Counted from the stretch's first letter, positions 55,354 to 64,000 are shown. The stretch: 64,000 nucleotides of DNA from Dasania phycosphaerae (GCF_026891035.1 NZ_JAPTGG010000001.1:310001-374000), one strand, 5' to 3'. Notes: generated from the sequence alone by a model not told the origin. Numbers and translations: made by a program.

Positions 55354-55551
55354 ATGAGAGCTATAGATAAAAACAAAGACGACATTTTAGATGTAAACAA
55401 CTTAAGCAGCCGCAAATTATGGGAGCTGCTAAACAATGAACCACAACTCAGCCCTAAGGATAAGCGGCAATTAAAAGTGACTCTGCGCCTGCGCCGTCAC
55501 TATGAACAAGAGCTAGATCAATTACAACAAGGCGCGGGCTCGCTGCATTAA
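55354..55551 (+). CDS. Small hypothetical protein, charged helical
   Basis: I do not recognise a family with certainty. The protein of 65 residues is highly charged, with no signal or membrane helix. The C-terminal half (KDKRQLKVTLRLRRHYEQEL) looks like a basic helix as in PA3496-type small proteins, a weak resemblance only. GAGAG lies about eight bases before ATG 55354 and AAGGAG a little further. ATG 55312 is an alternative that would add 14 residues. The open frame continues left into the msrA start region, but that part is not credible. Confidence 0.6.
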   Translation: MRAIDKNKDDILDVNNLSSRKLWELLNNEPQLSPKDKRQLKVTLRLRRHYEQELDQLQQGAGSLH

Positions 55552-55623
55552 TACACTAGGCAGCCCCAGCCATAAGCTATAGAATCCAGCGCTTACTTAA
55601 GAAAAAATAAGGTTAAGCGCCGC

Positions 55624-56100
55624 ATGATACGAATCATCCTCATTGTCGCCATCGTTTTGGCGGTGGTGATAGCCCTAAAGCAAGTTAAAAACACTCCGCC
55701 TGCCCAACGCAAAAAACTCTATATAAAACTAGCGGTGGGCATAACCGCGGCGGTGGTATTATTGCTGGCACTAACCGGCCGCATACACTGGATAGGCGGT
55801 CTGATAGCGGCCTGTGTGCCACTGTTTAGAGCCGCCCTGCCCTATGCGTTGCGCTACCTGCCCTTTTTGCAAGCAAAAAACAGCGAACAGCAACAGCAGC
55901 AAAAACCTCAGGCACAGGTTAATGTCAGTGTCGACGAGGCCTACCAAGTGCTGGGCTTGCAGCCCGGCGCCGACCAAGAGGCAGTGATTGCCGCCCACCG
56001 CAAGCTCATACAAAAAATGCACCCCGACCGTGGCGGCAACGACTACCTGGCCGCACAAATCAATCAAGCCAAAGAAGTGCTGCTAAAACACCTAGGCTAG
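55624..56100 (+). CDS. Membrane-anchored J-domain protein
   Basis: Protein of 158 residues with an N-terminal membrane helix (IILIVAIVLAVVIAL), a second hydrophobic stretch (LAVGITAAVVLLLALTG) and a possible third near 65. A Gln-rich linker leads to a C-terminal J-like domain: DEAYQVLGLQPGADQEAVIAAHR, KLIQKMHPDRGGND with the HPD signature, and INQAKEVLLKHLG. This layout, membrane helix then C-terminal J domain, resembles the Pam18/TIM14 class. It should stimulate a DnaK-type Hsp70 at the membrane; the client is unknown. Confidence 0.87.
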   Translation: MIRIILIVAIVLAVVIALKQVKNTPPAQRKKLYIKLAVGITAAVVLLLALTGRIHWIGGLIAACVPLFRAALPYALRYLPFLQAKNSEQQQQQKPQAQVNVSVDEAYQVLGLQPGADQEAVIAAHRKLIQKMHPDRGGNDYLAAQINQAKEVLLKHLG

Positions 56101-56198
56101 AGCATGGTTAGCCCTGCTAAATCACGTTAAAATAGCCCGCTTAACCACCCGCAGATTAACTGCGCAACACAGTGATGAAATAGTAGTGAGAGCCCCGC

Positions 56199-56594
56199 AT
56201 GAGTGAAGTTTATGTAGTGACCAACCAAGACGGTTATTTCGCCAGCAAACACAAAGAGTGGCTGGACGGCCGCGAGCCCAAGCAACTGTTTCGCAGCCCC
56301 CATAAAGACGAAGCCATTAATATGGTATTTGAACTCAGCGCCAAGGACATCAAGGTGCGTGCCTCCACCTTATTAGTAGAGCTCAACGAAAAGGGCCTGC
56401 CCATAGTCGAAGTCACCGTGCCTTTAGTGGCAGAACCTAGCCCACAAGCCGAATTGTTAACAGAAGATCAAGACGGTGAAACAACAGCAGCTGCAGAGCA
56501 AGACCAGCCCGCCGCCAACGAAGAACCCAAAGAGCTCACCGCCTCCGAGCGACTATCGCTAATGGCGGCAAGACTGCGCAAGGCTGAAGGTTAG
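56199..56594 (+). CDS. Hypothetical protein, acidic C-terminal half
   Basis: Family not recognised. Of 131 residues the first 75 look folded (VYVVTNQDGYFASKHKEWLDG, LFRSPHKDEAINMVFELSAKD, ASTLLVELNEKGLPIVEV). The last 55 are rich in Glu, Ala and Gln, probably disordered, ending in a basic helix (ASERLSLMAARLRKAEG). There is no signal peptide. GAGAG lies six bases before the ATG. It is a single gene between the J-domain gene and the symporter pair. Confidence 0.7.
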   Translation: MSEVYVVTNQDGYFASKHKEWLDGREPKQLFRSPHKDEAINMVFELSAKDIKVRASTLLVELNEKGLPIVEVTVPLVAEPSPQAELLTEDQDGETTAAAEQDQPAANEEPKELTASERLSLMAARLRKAEG

Positions 56595-56616
56595 AACAAG
56601 CCCTGCGGGCAGTTGC

Positions 56617-56704
56617 TAGCCCCAAGCCGAAAGCCGCAAGCACCCTTGTAGCCTCTAGGGCTAGCATCTTCTTGCTGGCGACTCTACACTAGAGGCTAGC
56701 AACT
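56617..56704. repeat. CTAG-type dispersed intergenic hairpin (copy 3)
   Basis: AGCCTCTAG (56650-56658) pairs with CTAGAGGCT (56689-56697). Compared with copies 1 and 2 (AGTCTCTAG/CTAGAGACT) both arms changed together, keeping the pair. CTAGCAACT follows at 56696-56704, and its reverse complement AGTTGCTAG lies at 56617-56625. Confidence 0.65.
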
Positions 56705-56730
56705 CATAATAATAACAACAGGATACCAGC

Positions 56731-57096
56731 ATGAGCCTATCCGATGAGGCAGTTAGCCCACCCACGCCTGTAGAAAATCCCACTAGGCCTTCCAGCCACG
56801 ATAGCGACGTACTTTCAGAAAAAAACCTAGCCAGTTACTGGCGCGCCAATCGCATCGTGTTAGCCACCCTGCTCAGTGTGTGGGCCATCATTACTTTTGG
56901 CTTTGCCACTTTGCTGGGGCCCTGGCTGGATCAATTTCACTTAGGCGGTTTTCCACTGGGCTTTTGGTTTTCACAGCAGGGTGCCATACTGGCCTATGTG
57001 GCACTGATTTTTATTTATCATTGTTGGATGCTGCGCATAGAACGCGCCCACGGCGTGGATGACGATGCCCCAGGCTTAAACAAGGGGGGCAAGTAA
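56731..57096 (+). CDS. DUF4212 symporter small subunit
   Basis: Small inner-membrane protein of 121 residues with two helices (IVLATLLSVWAIITFGFATLLG and GFWFSQQGAILAYVALIFIYHCWML). LASYWRANRIVLATLL and GFPLGFWFSQQGAI are typical of DUF4212, the small partner of VC_2705-type sodium:solute symporters. Its stop shares one base with the start of the large subunit (TAATG), so the two are coupled. The first 35 residues are Ser/Pro-rich and cytoplasmic. Confidence 0.92.
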   Translation: MSLSDEAVSPPTPVENPTRPSSHDSDVLSEKNLASYWRANRIVLATLLSVWAIITFGFATLLGPWLDQFHLGGFPLGFWFSQQGAILAYVALIFIYHCWMLRIERAHGVDDDAPGLNKGGK

Positions 57097-58868
57097 TGGA
57101 TACCCAAACACTAAGCCTGGTTTTTGTTGCTTGCACCTTTATGCTCTACATAGGCATAGCCGTATGGTCGCGGGCAGGATCGACTAAAGAGTTTTATGTA
57201 GCCGGTGGTGGCGTACCCCCGTTACTGAATGGCATGGCCACCGCCGCCGACTGGATGAGCGCGGCCTCGTTTTTATCACTGGCAGGTATAGTGGCTTTTT
57301 CTGGCCGTGATGCCAGCGTTTTTATTTTAGGCTGGACCGGCGGCTATGTGTTGCTGGCCTTATTACTGGCCCCCTATTTAAGAAAGTTTGGCCGTTTTAC
57401 CGTGCCCGAGTTTATTGGTGACCGCTATTATTCTGACTTTGCCCGCGTTGTTGCCATACTGTGTTTAATTTTTATTTCCTTCACCTACATCGCTGGCCAA
57501 ATGCGCGGCGTAGGCATAGTGTTTTCACGTTTTTTAGAAGTGGATATCAACACCGGTGTGTACGTGGGCATGGCCATAGTTTTTTGCTATGCGGTATTAG
57601 GCGGCATGAAAGGTATTACCTACACCCAAGTGGCACAATACTGCGTACTGATTTTTGCTTTTTTAGTACCGGCGGTTTTTTTATCCATATTGTGGACTAA
57701 CAACCCCATACCGCAGCTGGGCCTGGGCAGCCAATTAGCCGATGGCTCGGGCCTATCGGTATTAGAAAAACTCGATCAAGTCACCGTAGAGCTGGGCTTT
57801 AGCGCCTACACCGCCAGCACCCGCTCATCTTTAGATGCCCTGGCTATTACCGCCGCCTTAATGATAGGCACCGCTGGCCTGCCCCATGTCATCGTGCGGT
57901 TTTTTACCGTGCCTAAAGTCACTGACGCGCGTAAATCGGCGGGCTATGCCCTGATGTTTATCTGTGTGCTATACACCACCGTGCCAGCGGTGGCGGCCTT
58001 CTCGCGTTTAAACTTATCGCAAAGTGTTAATGAGGTAGCTTACAGCGCAGCACCTAGCTGGGTAAGCACATGGGAGAACACCGGCCTTTTTGCCTGGCAA
58101 GATAAAAACAACGACGGCGTTATTCAATACGGCGCCGGTGCCCCCTTTGTAGGCAAGCCAGACTTTAATGAGCAGCGCGGTGTACATGGCCAGCGCCTAT
58201 TAAACAATGCCCCTAGCGAACATCAAAATGAAATTTATGTAGACCGCGATATCATGGTGCTAGCCAATCCAGAAATTGCCAATATGCCCAGCTGGGTAGT
58301 GGCACTAATGGCCGCCGGTGCAGTAGCCGCCGCCTTATCTACAGCGGCAGGTTTATTACTGGTGATCTCCAGCTCCATCTCGCACGACTTATTAAAACGC
58401 ACACTTAAACCCGACATCAGTGATAAGCAGGAGCTGTTGGTCGCCCGCTGTTCTGCAGCGGCAGCTATATGCGTAGCGGGTTACTTTGGCATACACCCAC
58501 CCTCTTTTGTGGTGCAGACCGTAGCCCTGGCGTTTGGCTTGGCGGCGGCGACTTTATTCCCCGCTATTTTCCTAGGCATTTTTAGTAAACGCAGTAACAA
58601 TATTGGCGCCATAGCAGGCATGTTAGTGGGGTTGCTGTTTACGGCAGGCTATATTGTTTACTTTACCTTTATCGCGCCAGAAAACAGCCATGCTGACAAC
58701 TGGTTGCTGGGCATCTCTCCCTTGGGTATAGGTGCAGTAGGTTGTTTGCTAAATATACTCACCACATTATTAGTTAGCCGATTAGGCGCTGCACCACCGC
58801 AGCAAGTACAAGATATGATAGACGACTGCCGCATACCCAGCGGTGCTCAAGTGGCGCATCAGCATTAG
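57096..58868 (+). CDS. Sodium:solute symporter, VC_2705/ActP-like
   Basis: Inner-membrane sodium:solute symporter of 590 residues with about thirteen helices. Seen: EFYVAGGGVPPLLNGMATAADWMSAASFL, GRFTVPEFIGDRYYSDFARVVA, and AVLGGMKGITYTQVAQYCVL, the SSS signature. A long soluble loop (about 305-395) with DKNNDGVIQYG, an EF-hand-like acidic patch, lies before AAALSTAAGLLLVISSSISHD. With the DUF4212 partner this class carries acetate and related small acids; the substrate here is inferred. AAGGGGGG six bases upstream supports the start. Confidence 0.93.
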   Translation: MDTQTLSLVFVACTFMLYIGIAVWSRAGSTKEFYVAGGGVPPLLNGMATAADWMSAASFLSLAGIVAFSGRDASVFILGWTGGYVLLALLLAPYLRKFGRFTVPEFIGDRYYSDFARVVAILCLIFISFTYIAGQMRGVGIVFSRFLEVDINTGVYVGMAIVFCYAVLGGMKGITYTQVAQYCVLIFAFLVPAVFLSILWTNNPIPQLGLGSQLADGSGLSVLEKLDQVTVELGFSAYTASTRSSLDALAITAALMIGTAGLPHVIVRFFTVPKVTDARKSAGYALMFICVLYTTVPAVAAFSRLNLSQSVNEVAYSAAPSWVSTWENTGLFAWQDKNNDGVIQYGAGAPFVGKPDFNEQRGVHGQRLLNNAPSEHQNEIYVDRDIMVLANPEIANMPSWVVALMAAGAVAAALSTAAGLLLVISSSISHDLLKRTLKPDISDKQELLVARCSAAAAICVAGYFGIHPPSFVVQTVALAFGLAAATLFPAIFLGIFSKRSNNIGAIAGMLVGLLFTAGYIVYFTFIAPENSHADNWLLGISPLGIGAVGCLLNILTTLLVSRLGAAPPQQVQDMIDDCRIPSGAQVAHQH

Positions 58869-58925
58869 CTCGGTCGGAGTTAGGAACTAGGAACTATAAA
58901 ACAGTAAGCAAAAACTGCTGGCTAA

Positions 58926-61607
58926 TTAGTTACTTTTTTCCAAATATTTATTGGCTATAGCCAGCACTGCATCCCACTCTATGGGCTTGGTGAGATAGTC
59001 ATTCATACCCGACTTTTCGGCCTCTGCTATATCTTGCGCCATGGCATTGGCAGAAAGGCCACAGATGATTAAATCTTTGTAACCATCGGTGCGTAATTGT
59101 TTGGTTGCCGTATAGCCATCCATAACTGGCATCTGTATATCCATAAACACCATGTCGTAGTCTTCACCTGCCACCACTTTTTCAAGCGCTTTTTGGCCAT
59201 TTTCAGCCAAGTCAAAGCTCAACCCCATATCGGCTAACATGTCACCCACCACTATTTGGTTAATGCGGTTATCTTCCACTACCAACACATGGCCTTTAAA
59301 CTGCTGGCTACCACGCTCATCAAGCTCTAGCTGCTCTAACTCGGCAGGCTCTTCCACCACCTCAATAATAAATTGCTTAAAGTCCGTAGGGGCAAAGGGG
59401 TGGGTCAAAATTGGATGGCCAAAAGCCGTTAAAATCTCAGACTGCCGCTCATCCAACTCAGCATCAACAACAAAGCCCACCGGCAAACCTATAGCTAACA
59501 GCTGTTGAATAAAGCCCTGCTGGGTATCAGCAAAGATTGAGCTAACCACATCAATGAGAACAAAACTTTTATTGGGCTCTGCTGTGCTAGCCAAATTATC
59601 TATTTGATCGTGTAACAAAATCCGCTTGCTAATTCCTGCACTGTCAAAATAAGCATCGTTTATTAAAGGCGCATCAGCCAGCAGCGGATAATAAACCGTA
59701 AGCTGTTTGCCAGCCAGCTCAGTTAATAGCATTTCACAGGGTAGCTCCTCCACTTGGCAACTAACCGTAAAACGACTGCCGCGCCCCTCTATAGAGCTAA
59801 CAGCAACCTCCCCTCCCATAAGCTCTGTTAATTGTTTTACTATGGTTAAACCTAAGCCTGTGCCACCAAATTTTCGGCTGGTACTGCCATCAGCCTGAGT
59901 AAAAGAATCAAACACAACCGCCAACTGTTCTGGGCTCATACCTATGCCAGTATCGGATACTCTGGCAATAATCTTGGCAGGCTCATCTTGGTTAGACGGG
60001 TGGAAATCTATATCTATGACTACGCTACCACTATCGGTAAATTTAATAGCATTACTACATAGATTTAATAAGACCTGGCTCAATCTTAGTGCATCACCCT
60101 TTAATTTCTCGGGAATAGCTGAATTAACATTAACCCTAAATTTTAGATTTTTTTCCTTAGCACCAACACCAACAATAGCAATTAGATTCTCGATTACCGC
60201 ATTCAGTGAAAACTCAAGATGTTCTATATCAAGCTTGCCAGCCTCGATTTTAGAAAAATCTAATACATCATTAATAACGCCCATCATAATACGGCAGGAA
60301 TAGGCAATTTTATCCAAATAACTGCGTTGTTTTTTATCTAAATTAGTCTTTAATGCCAACTGAACTAAACCGATAATACCGTTCATGGGCGTGCGTATTT
60401 CATGGCTCATATTAGCCAAGAACATCCCCTTAGACTCGGCCGCTTTTTCCGCTCTTTCTTTTTCTATGGCCAGCTCTAAATTTAATAGCTCTTGCTCAAC
60501 ATTCAACTTTTGAGTTCGTTCTAATAACTCAACCGACTCTTTATTCTTCTCGTGAAACACATTGGCCGCCTTGGCCAAATCCCCAATTTCATCGCCGCGC
60601 CGCACACAGGGTATTTCGTCAACCTCGCCACCTACTGACAAAACGCGAAACACATCGGTTATTTTTCGCACAGGCACAATAATTCTTAGTATTAGATATA
60701 GAGCAACCAACACAAACAAAACCAGAGAAAAAACAAGCACCACAGTATTATTACGCTGGGTAGCGGCGGTTACTTGCAATATATTTTTATTGTTTAGCAA
60801 CTGTTCATCACTAAAGCTTTGAGCAATCTCGCGAGTTAAAAATAAAAACTCATTAGCTGACCCAGCCATAACCACATTAACCAAAAATATGTAGCCACGA
60901 GTCACATAAGTAAGCTGGGTAAAGTCATCACGCACCTTATTGAGGTTAGCTTCAATGTCACTCTTGTTAAGGTAACTATTGTTAAGACTATCCCCAACAG
61001 AATTTATATTTTCATTAAAACTCTCTATCAGCTGATAATCTGGAGACAGCATATATGCAAGTAAATACCGGTTTGCAGACAGCAGTGCATAGCGAACTTT
61101 ATAATTACTATCATCCTCTTCATGTTGATCTAGTAAATAATTCAAGCGCTCAAAACCAAGCACTATGTTATTGTGGTATATATTCTCACGTCTTTCCCTG
61201 CCACTAATAACACTAGAGAAATTGCTCTCATAATCTTTTAAATGAGAGCGCATACGTTTAATTAAGTCTTTATATTTCTCGTTATCGGTAGCGGCAATAT
61301 TATTCTCAAAACTAGCCAGATTAGCATTAACACTGGCTATTAGGTCATTAAACCGCGATATAGCTGATTCACTAGCAGTGTCTTTATAAATAAGAACATT
61401 GCGCTGCAAATCTACCACATCACGTTCAAGTTGATTAACCAAACCAACATTCGTCATAGCCTGCAAGGTTAAAGCTTGATTTTCAATCAAGCGATCCTGC
61501 GAAACTTTATACTGAAAAGCTTGAACAATTAAAATCAATATTAGGCAAGTGACTACCAGCAGTATTTGTACCTGCAAGGACCGAAACATTTTTTTAACAA
61601 AATTCAT
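58926..61607 (-). CDS. Hybrid sensor histidine kinase (TorS-like layout)
   Basis: Inner-membrane kinase of 893 residues. Helix 1 (LQVQILLVVTCLILILIVQAF) precedes a long helical periplasmic sensor of about 260 residues (several coiled segments, EKYKDLIKRMRSHLKDYESN). Helix 2 (NTVVLVFSLVLFVLVALYLIL), HAMP (GDEIGDLAKAANVF), coiled linker, HisKA (NMSHEIRTPMNGIIGL), HATPase (NLCSNAIKF, VSDTGIGMS, FGGTGLGLTI) and a receiver (VLVVEDNRIN, VFMDIQMPVMDG, YLTKPIE) follow. A degenerate receiver-like region lies between HATPase and the receiver. No HPt domain. Its ATG overlaps the stop of the solute-binding protein by 4 bp, which suggests that protein is its periplasmic ligand receptor, as TorT is for TorS. 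Confidence 0.91.
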   Translation of the reverse strand: MNFVKKMFRSLQVQILLVVTCLILILIVQAFQYKVSQDRLIENQALTLQAMTNVGLVNQLERDVVDLQRNVLIYKDTASESAISRFNDLIASVNANLASFENNIAATDNEKYKDLIKRMRSHLKDYESNFSSVISGRERRENIYHNNIVLGFERLNYLLDQHEEDDSNYKVRYALLSANRYLLAYMLSPDYQLIESFNENINSVGDSLNNSYLNKSDIEANLNKVRDDFTQLTYVTRGYIFLVNVVMAGSANEFLFLTREIAQSFSDEQLLNNKNILQVTAATQRNNTVVLVFSLVLFVLVALYLILRIIVPVRKITDVFRVLSVGGEVDEIPCVRRGDEIGDLAKAANVFHEKNKESVELLERTQKLNVEQELLNLELAIEKERAEKAAESKGMFLANMSHEIRTPMNGIIGLVQLALKTNLDKKQRSYLDKIAYSCRIMMGVINDVLDFSKIEAGKLDIEHLEFSLNAVIENLIAIVGVGAKEKNLKFRVNVNSAIPEKLKGDALRLSQVLLNLCSNAIKFTDSGSVVIDIDFHPSNQDEPAKIIARVSDTGIGMSPEQLAVVFDSFTQADGSTSRKFGGTGLGLTIVKQLTELMGGEVAVSSIEGRGSRFTVSCQVEELPCEMLLTELAGKQLTVYYPLLADAPLINDAYFDSAGISKRILLHDQIDNLASTAEPNKSFVLIDVVSSIFADTQQGFIQQLLAIGLPVGFVVDAELDERQSEILTAFGHPILTHPFAPTDFKQFIIEVVEEPAELEQLELDERGSQQFKGHVLVVEDNRINQIVVGDMLADMGLSFDLAENGQKALEKVVAGEDYDMVFMDIQMPVMDGYTATKQLRTDGYKDLIICGLSANAMAQDIAEAEKSGMNDYLTKPIEWDAVLAIANKYLEKSN

Positions 61608-62974
61608 GAACTGATAAACTCATACCATTTCTGCAAGCTATAGTCATAGGTTTCCATCACCGTATTCCATACTGCCACATTGCTAAAACGTTTTTCATAA
61701 CTGCCGCCAGTGCGCAACTCGCCACGCCGCACTGAAATCTTGCCATCGGTGCCGCGCAGCTCTTCAGCCGCTGCCTTGCCTTGATACCAGTAATCCCACT
61801 CCGCCTTACTCAACAGTGATTTGGATCGCTGCGGGTTTGAGATGTAATAGCCCTGCTTAGCAATAAAAGCGCCCGGCCAGCCAGATAACCACCAGTTCAT
61901 ATAGTCATAAGCGGCATCCTTTCTTTTGCCTTCAGTGGCGGCTGACAGGCACATCACCCCATGCCAACCTCTATACCCCTCTTTTGGGGCAGCATAAGTA
62001 ACCGGCACCCCCATACCATTGAGGGTGGACACCGCTGGAGAAAACATACTCTCTATAACGACTCGTTTACTGGCCATAAAGTCCACCGACTCAGGCACTG
62101 AAGTCCAAAAGCCACTAAAGTGGCCCGCTTTTTTCTTCGCGATAAGCAGCTTAAATAACTCGTCTAGCTCCGCGCGCGTTAGCGCACCTATATCCTTAAA
62201 CTGTATTAAGCCCTTAGCTTGAGCCGCCAGCGCCAAATCAAACAAACCTATGGTGGGTTCATTAACAATGCCCACCTTACCGGCGTAGGCTTCGTCCAAT
62301 AACCAGCCCCAGCTCTCGGTTTCATAGGGTATGCCCTTAGCCACTACTTGGGTGTTGTAGCCAAAAGAATCAACATTATGTACATAGGGCAAAAAACTAA
62401 TCTCATCGGTATGGGCTACACCTAGCTTACCATCGGGCTGCACATGTAATAGCTTATAAGGAGCATCGCCCGCACCTAATTTTGCCTGCGGTGTTAATTT
62501 ACCGGTTTTACTGAGGTTGTTAATTTCATCCCAATAGCGCAGCCGCTTTTTATCTATTGCCTGTATAGACCCCGAGCGCCATAACACATTGATGCTATTA
62601 GACCACTGCTCATATAAATCAAAAGACTGCGGCGCCATAAAGGCCTTTTGTAGTACCGCCGCACTGCCGCCGGGTTCAAACTGTATATCTATGCCCAAAT
62701 CCGCCATGGCGCGCTGGCGCAACTCTTCCTGCAAGGTAACATGCGTGCCCAACACCCGCAGGGTGGTTTTGTTGCGGGCGAATACAAAAGGCGCCTTGCC
62801 CGCTCCCCAAGCGGTAACACCTAAGCTAGCCAAGGTTTTTAGACTCTGGCGTTTGCTCAGATTAACCGGCTCATCTATGTTACTGGGCTTATTGTTTCTG
62901 GATTTATTGTTACTGAGCTTATTGTTACTGGACTCATTATTGACACTAGTCTTGTTATTATTACTGGTAGTCAT
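61604..62974 (-). CDS. PotD-like extracellular solute-binding protein linked to the kinase
   Basis: Periplasmic binding protein of 456 residues. Before the signal-like segment (LKTLASLGVTAWGAGKAPFVFA) there is an unusual tail of about 40 residues rich in Asn, Ser and Lys (LSNNKSRNNKPSN), coded by 15-bp tandem repeats. The mature part has the spermidine/putrescine-binding type pattern: TLRVLGTHVTLQEELRQRA, FDLYEQWSNSINVLWRSGS, FGYNTQVVAKGIPYETESW, KVGIVNEPTIGLFDLAL. No ABC permease or ATPase gene is nearby, so a role in sensing for the overlapping kinase is more likely than uptake. The ligand may be a polyamine or related cation (inference). Confidence 0.87.
   Translation of the reverse strand: MTTSNNNKTSVNNESSNNKLSNNKSRNNKPSNIDEPVNLSKRQSLKTLASLGVTAWGAGKAPFVFARNKTTLRVLGTHVTLQEELRQRAMADLGIDIQFEPGGSAAVLQKAFMAPQSFDLYEQWSNSINVLWRSGSIQAIDKKRLRYWDEINNLSKTGKLTPQAKLGAGDAPYKLLHVQPDGKLGVAHTDEISFLPYVHNVDSFGYNTQVVAKGIPYETESWGWLLDEAYAGKVGIVNEPTIGLFDLALAAQAKGLIQFKDIGALTRAELDELFKLLIAKKKAGHFSGFWTSVPESVDFMASKRVVIESMFSPAVSTLNGMGVPVTYAAPKEGYRGWHGVMCLSAATEGKRKDAAYDYMNWWLSGWPGAFIAKQGYYISNPQRSKSLLSKAEWDYWYQGKAAAEELRGTDGKISVRRGELRTGGSYEKRFSNVAVWNTVMETYDYSLQKWYEFISS
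62878..62933. repeat. 15-bp coding minisatellite (about 3.7 copies)
   Basis: Units TTATTGTTTCTGGAT (62889-62903), TTATTGTTACTGAGC (62904-62918) and TTATTGTTACTGGAC (62919-62933), with a partial fourth to the left. They code the repeated S-x-NNK motif in the N-terminal tail of the solute-binding protein. The 15-bp period keeps the frame if copy number changes. Confidence 0.7.
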
Positions 62975-63136
62975 ACCCCCCCCTTGCTACAAAACTGCAG
63001 GATCATTCCTTTTCCGCAACACACATTGGCTTTAATTGTAGACTCTTATAGGCAAAAGCCTCTAAATTTATGCTCCGTATAAATACCTATAGCTCTACTA
63101 GGCTAGGGAATGAGAAACCGATTATCGCCCTAGGGC

Positions 63137-63997
63137 TTAGTGCTCTATAGCTGCAGCAATAGACAGGGTGCGCCGCGCTTCTTCCACATGTAGATTTTCT
63201 ATCAGGCGACCATCTAACAACACCAATGCCTCACCTGCCTGTTCTGCCTGCTGCCAGGCGGCAATCACTTTATGGGCCCACTCCACATCTGTGGCGCTAG
63301 GCGCAAACATCTGGTTGGCATAGGCCAGTTGTTTTGGATGTATCACACTCTTACCATCAAAACCCAAATCGCGGCCCTGCTCACAGCTATGTTGGTAGGC
63401 TTGCTCATTGTTTAAATCCAGCTGTACGCCATCAATAATATCTAAGTTATTGGCCCGCGCCGCCAACACACAAAGATTCAACGAGGCCAATAAGCCCTGG
63501 CGATCATCGCGGTTACGCAGTCGTAACTCTTTAGATAAATCACTGGTGCCCATCATCAACACCGTTACGCGCTCACTGGCGCTACACACCTCTTCAATAT
63601 TTAGCACGCCCCTAGGGGTTTCTGCCATCACCCATAAATACAGACTGGCGGGAGCCTGCGCCCTATCCAAAATAGCCAGTGCCTCAGCCACTTCTGCTGC
63701 GCTTTCGACTTTAGGTAAGCAAATAGCATGAGCACCACTATGCGCCATAGCTTTTAGATCGGCTTCGCCCCATTCAGTATCCAAGGCATTAACCCGCACT
63801 ACAATTTCGCGCCGACCATAATCACCTTGCTGTATCGCGGTTTTAATAATCTCCCTGGCTTGCGCCTTTGCCGCAGGGGCAACGGCGTCTTCCATATCAA
63901 AAATAAGGCAGTCGGCGGCTAATTGCTGGGCTTTTGCTAAGGCTCTGGGATTGGAGCCAGGCATGTATAACACGCTGCGGCGGGGGCGGATTTGCAT
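63137..63997 (-). CDS. HpcH/HpaI (CitE-like) CoA-ester lyase
   Basis: TIM-barrel lyase of 286 residues. The N-terminal RRSVLYMPGSNPRALAKA and IFDMEDAVAPAAKAQAR contain the Asp-Glu metal region. Substrate-binding Arg lies in VRVNALDTEWG and the metal-binding Glu in CLPKVESAAEV. AETPRGVLNIEEV and LGFDGKSVIHPKQL complete the citrate-lyase-beta-like pattern. As a stand-alone protein it may split (S)-citramalyl-CoA or malyl-CoA rather than citryl-ACP; the true substrate is not shown. The ATG is 3 bp from the right edge, so upstream signals are not visible. Confidence 0.9.
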   Translation of the reverse strand: MQIRPRRSVLYMPGSNPRALAKAQQLAADCLIFDMEDAVAPAAKAQAREIIKTAIQQGDYGRREIVVRVNALDTEWGEADLKAMAHSGAHAICLPKVESAAEVAEALAILDRAQAPASLYLWVMAETPRGVLNIEEVCSASERVTVLMMGTSDLSKELRLRNRDDRQGLLASLNLCVLAARANNLDIIDGVQLDLNNEQAYQHSCEQGRDLGFDGKSVIHPKQLAYANQMFAPSATDVEWAHKVIAAWQQAEQAGEALVLLDGRLIENLHVEEARRTLSIAAAIEH

Positions 63998-64000
63998 AAC

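Noticed and set aside
58869..58925. GGAACTA tandem as a further CTAG hairpin copy
   Set aside because: It has the 7-mer tandem style but lacks the paired stem, so it is not counted as a full family member.

Overview
The window reads as chromosomal DNA of a marine Gammaproteobacterium. The evidence is the gene set: LpoB-type activator, RimO, RsmE, RluA and glutathione reductase of gammaproteobacterial type, a DUF4212/VC_2705-type symporter pair, a DUF2959 lipoprotein, TonB receptor, and many c-di-GMP and hybrid-kinase proteins. A Cellvibrionales-like (Spongiibacteraceae/Dasania-type) host is my inference and rests on gene order and general look only. Genes are closely packed on both strands. 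There is no phage, integron, CRISPR array or intact transposase. The only mobile-looking items are one 284-bp MITE-like element and a family of short CTAG-rich intergenic repeats.

Layout. 1-2920: end of an RND efflux pump gene, then tRNA-Arg(CCT) and its terminator. 3273-6252: thioesterase, a PhoPQ-like two-component pair and a small secreted cysteine-containing protein. 6574-10106: three-lipoprotein operon (COG3014-type, LpoB-like, LPP20). 10157-13962: glutathione reductase, MITE, a stand-alone CULT-domain (bacterial cereblon-like) protein, RluA-type pseudouridine synthase and mercaptopyruvate sulfurtransferase. 14064-22478: PAS-GGDEF protein, Pmp3 and DUF2959 pair, RarD, TonB receptor with PepSY membrane protein, and an unknown protein. 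22733-26553: CHASE4 histidine kinase followed by a REC-GGDEF-EAL protein. 26713-31556: LysR regulator, an APH-kinase/class-III aminotransferase fusion and its amino-acid permease. 31810-36260: RimO, CHASE hybrid kinase, RsmE.

36267-54567 is the main accessory block. It holds six same-strand genes: a GAF-HlyD fusion, a PqqD-like/M50/HlyD membrane protein, a periplasmic adaptor, a giant LEPR-XLL/DUF4347 repeat protein of about 2,876 residues, a hybrid kinase with two HPt domains, and a REC-GGDEF-EAL effector. I read this as one export-plus-signalling unit for a large surface protein. The giant gene is broken in this sequence by one extra base in a C8 (G8 on the coding strand) run at 43163-43170. 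Removing one base restores a single reading frame, so phase variation or a sequencing error are both possible.

54688-64000: MsrA, small unknown proteins, a membrane-anchored J-domain protein, the DUF4212/SSS symporter pair, a hybrid kinase overlapping by 4 bp with a PotD-like solute-binding protein, and a CitE-like CoA-ester lyase at the right edge.
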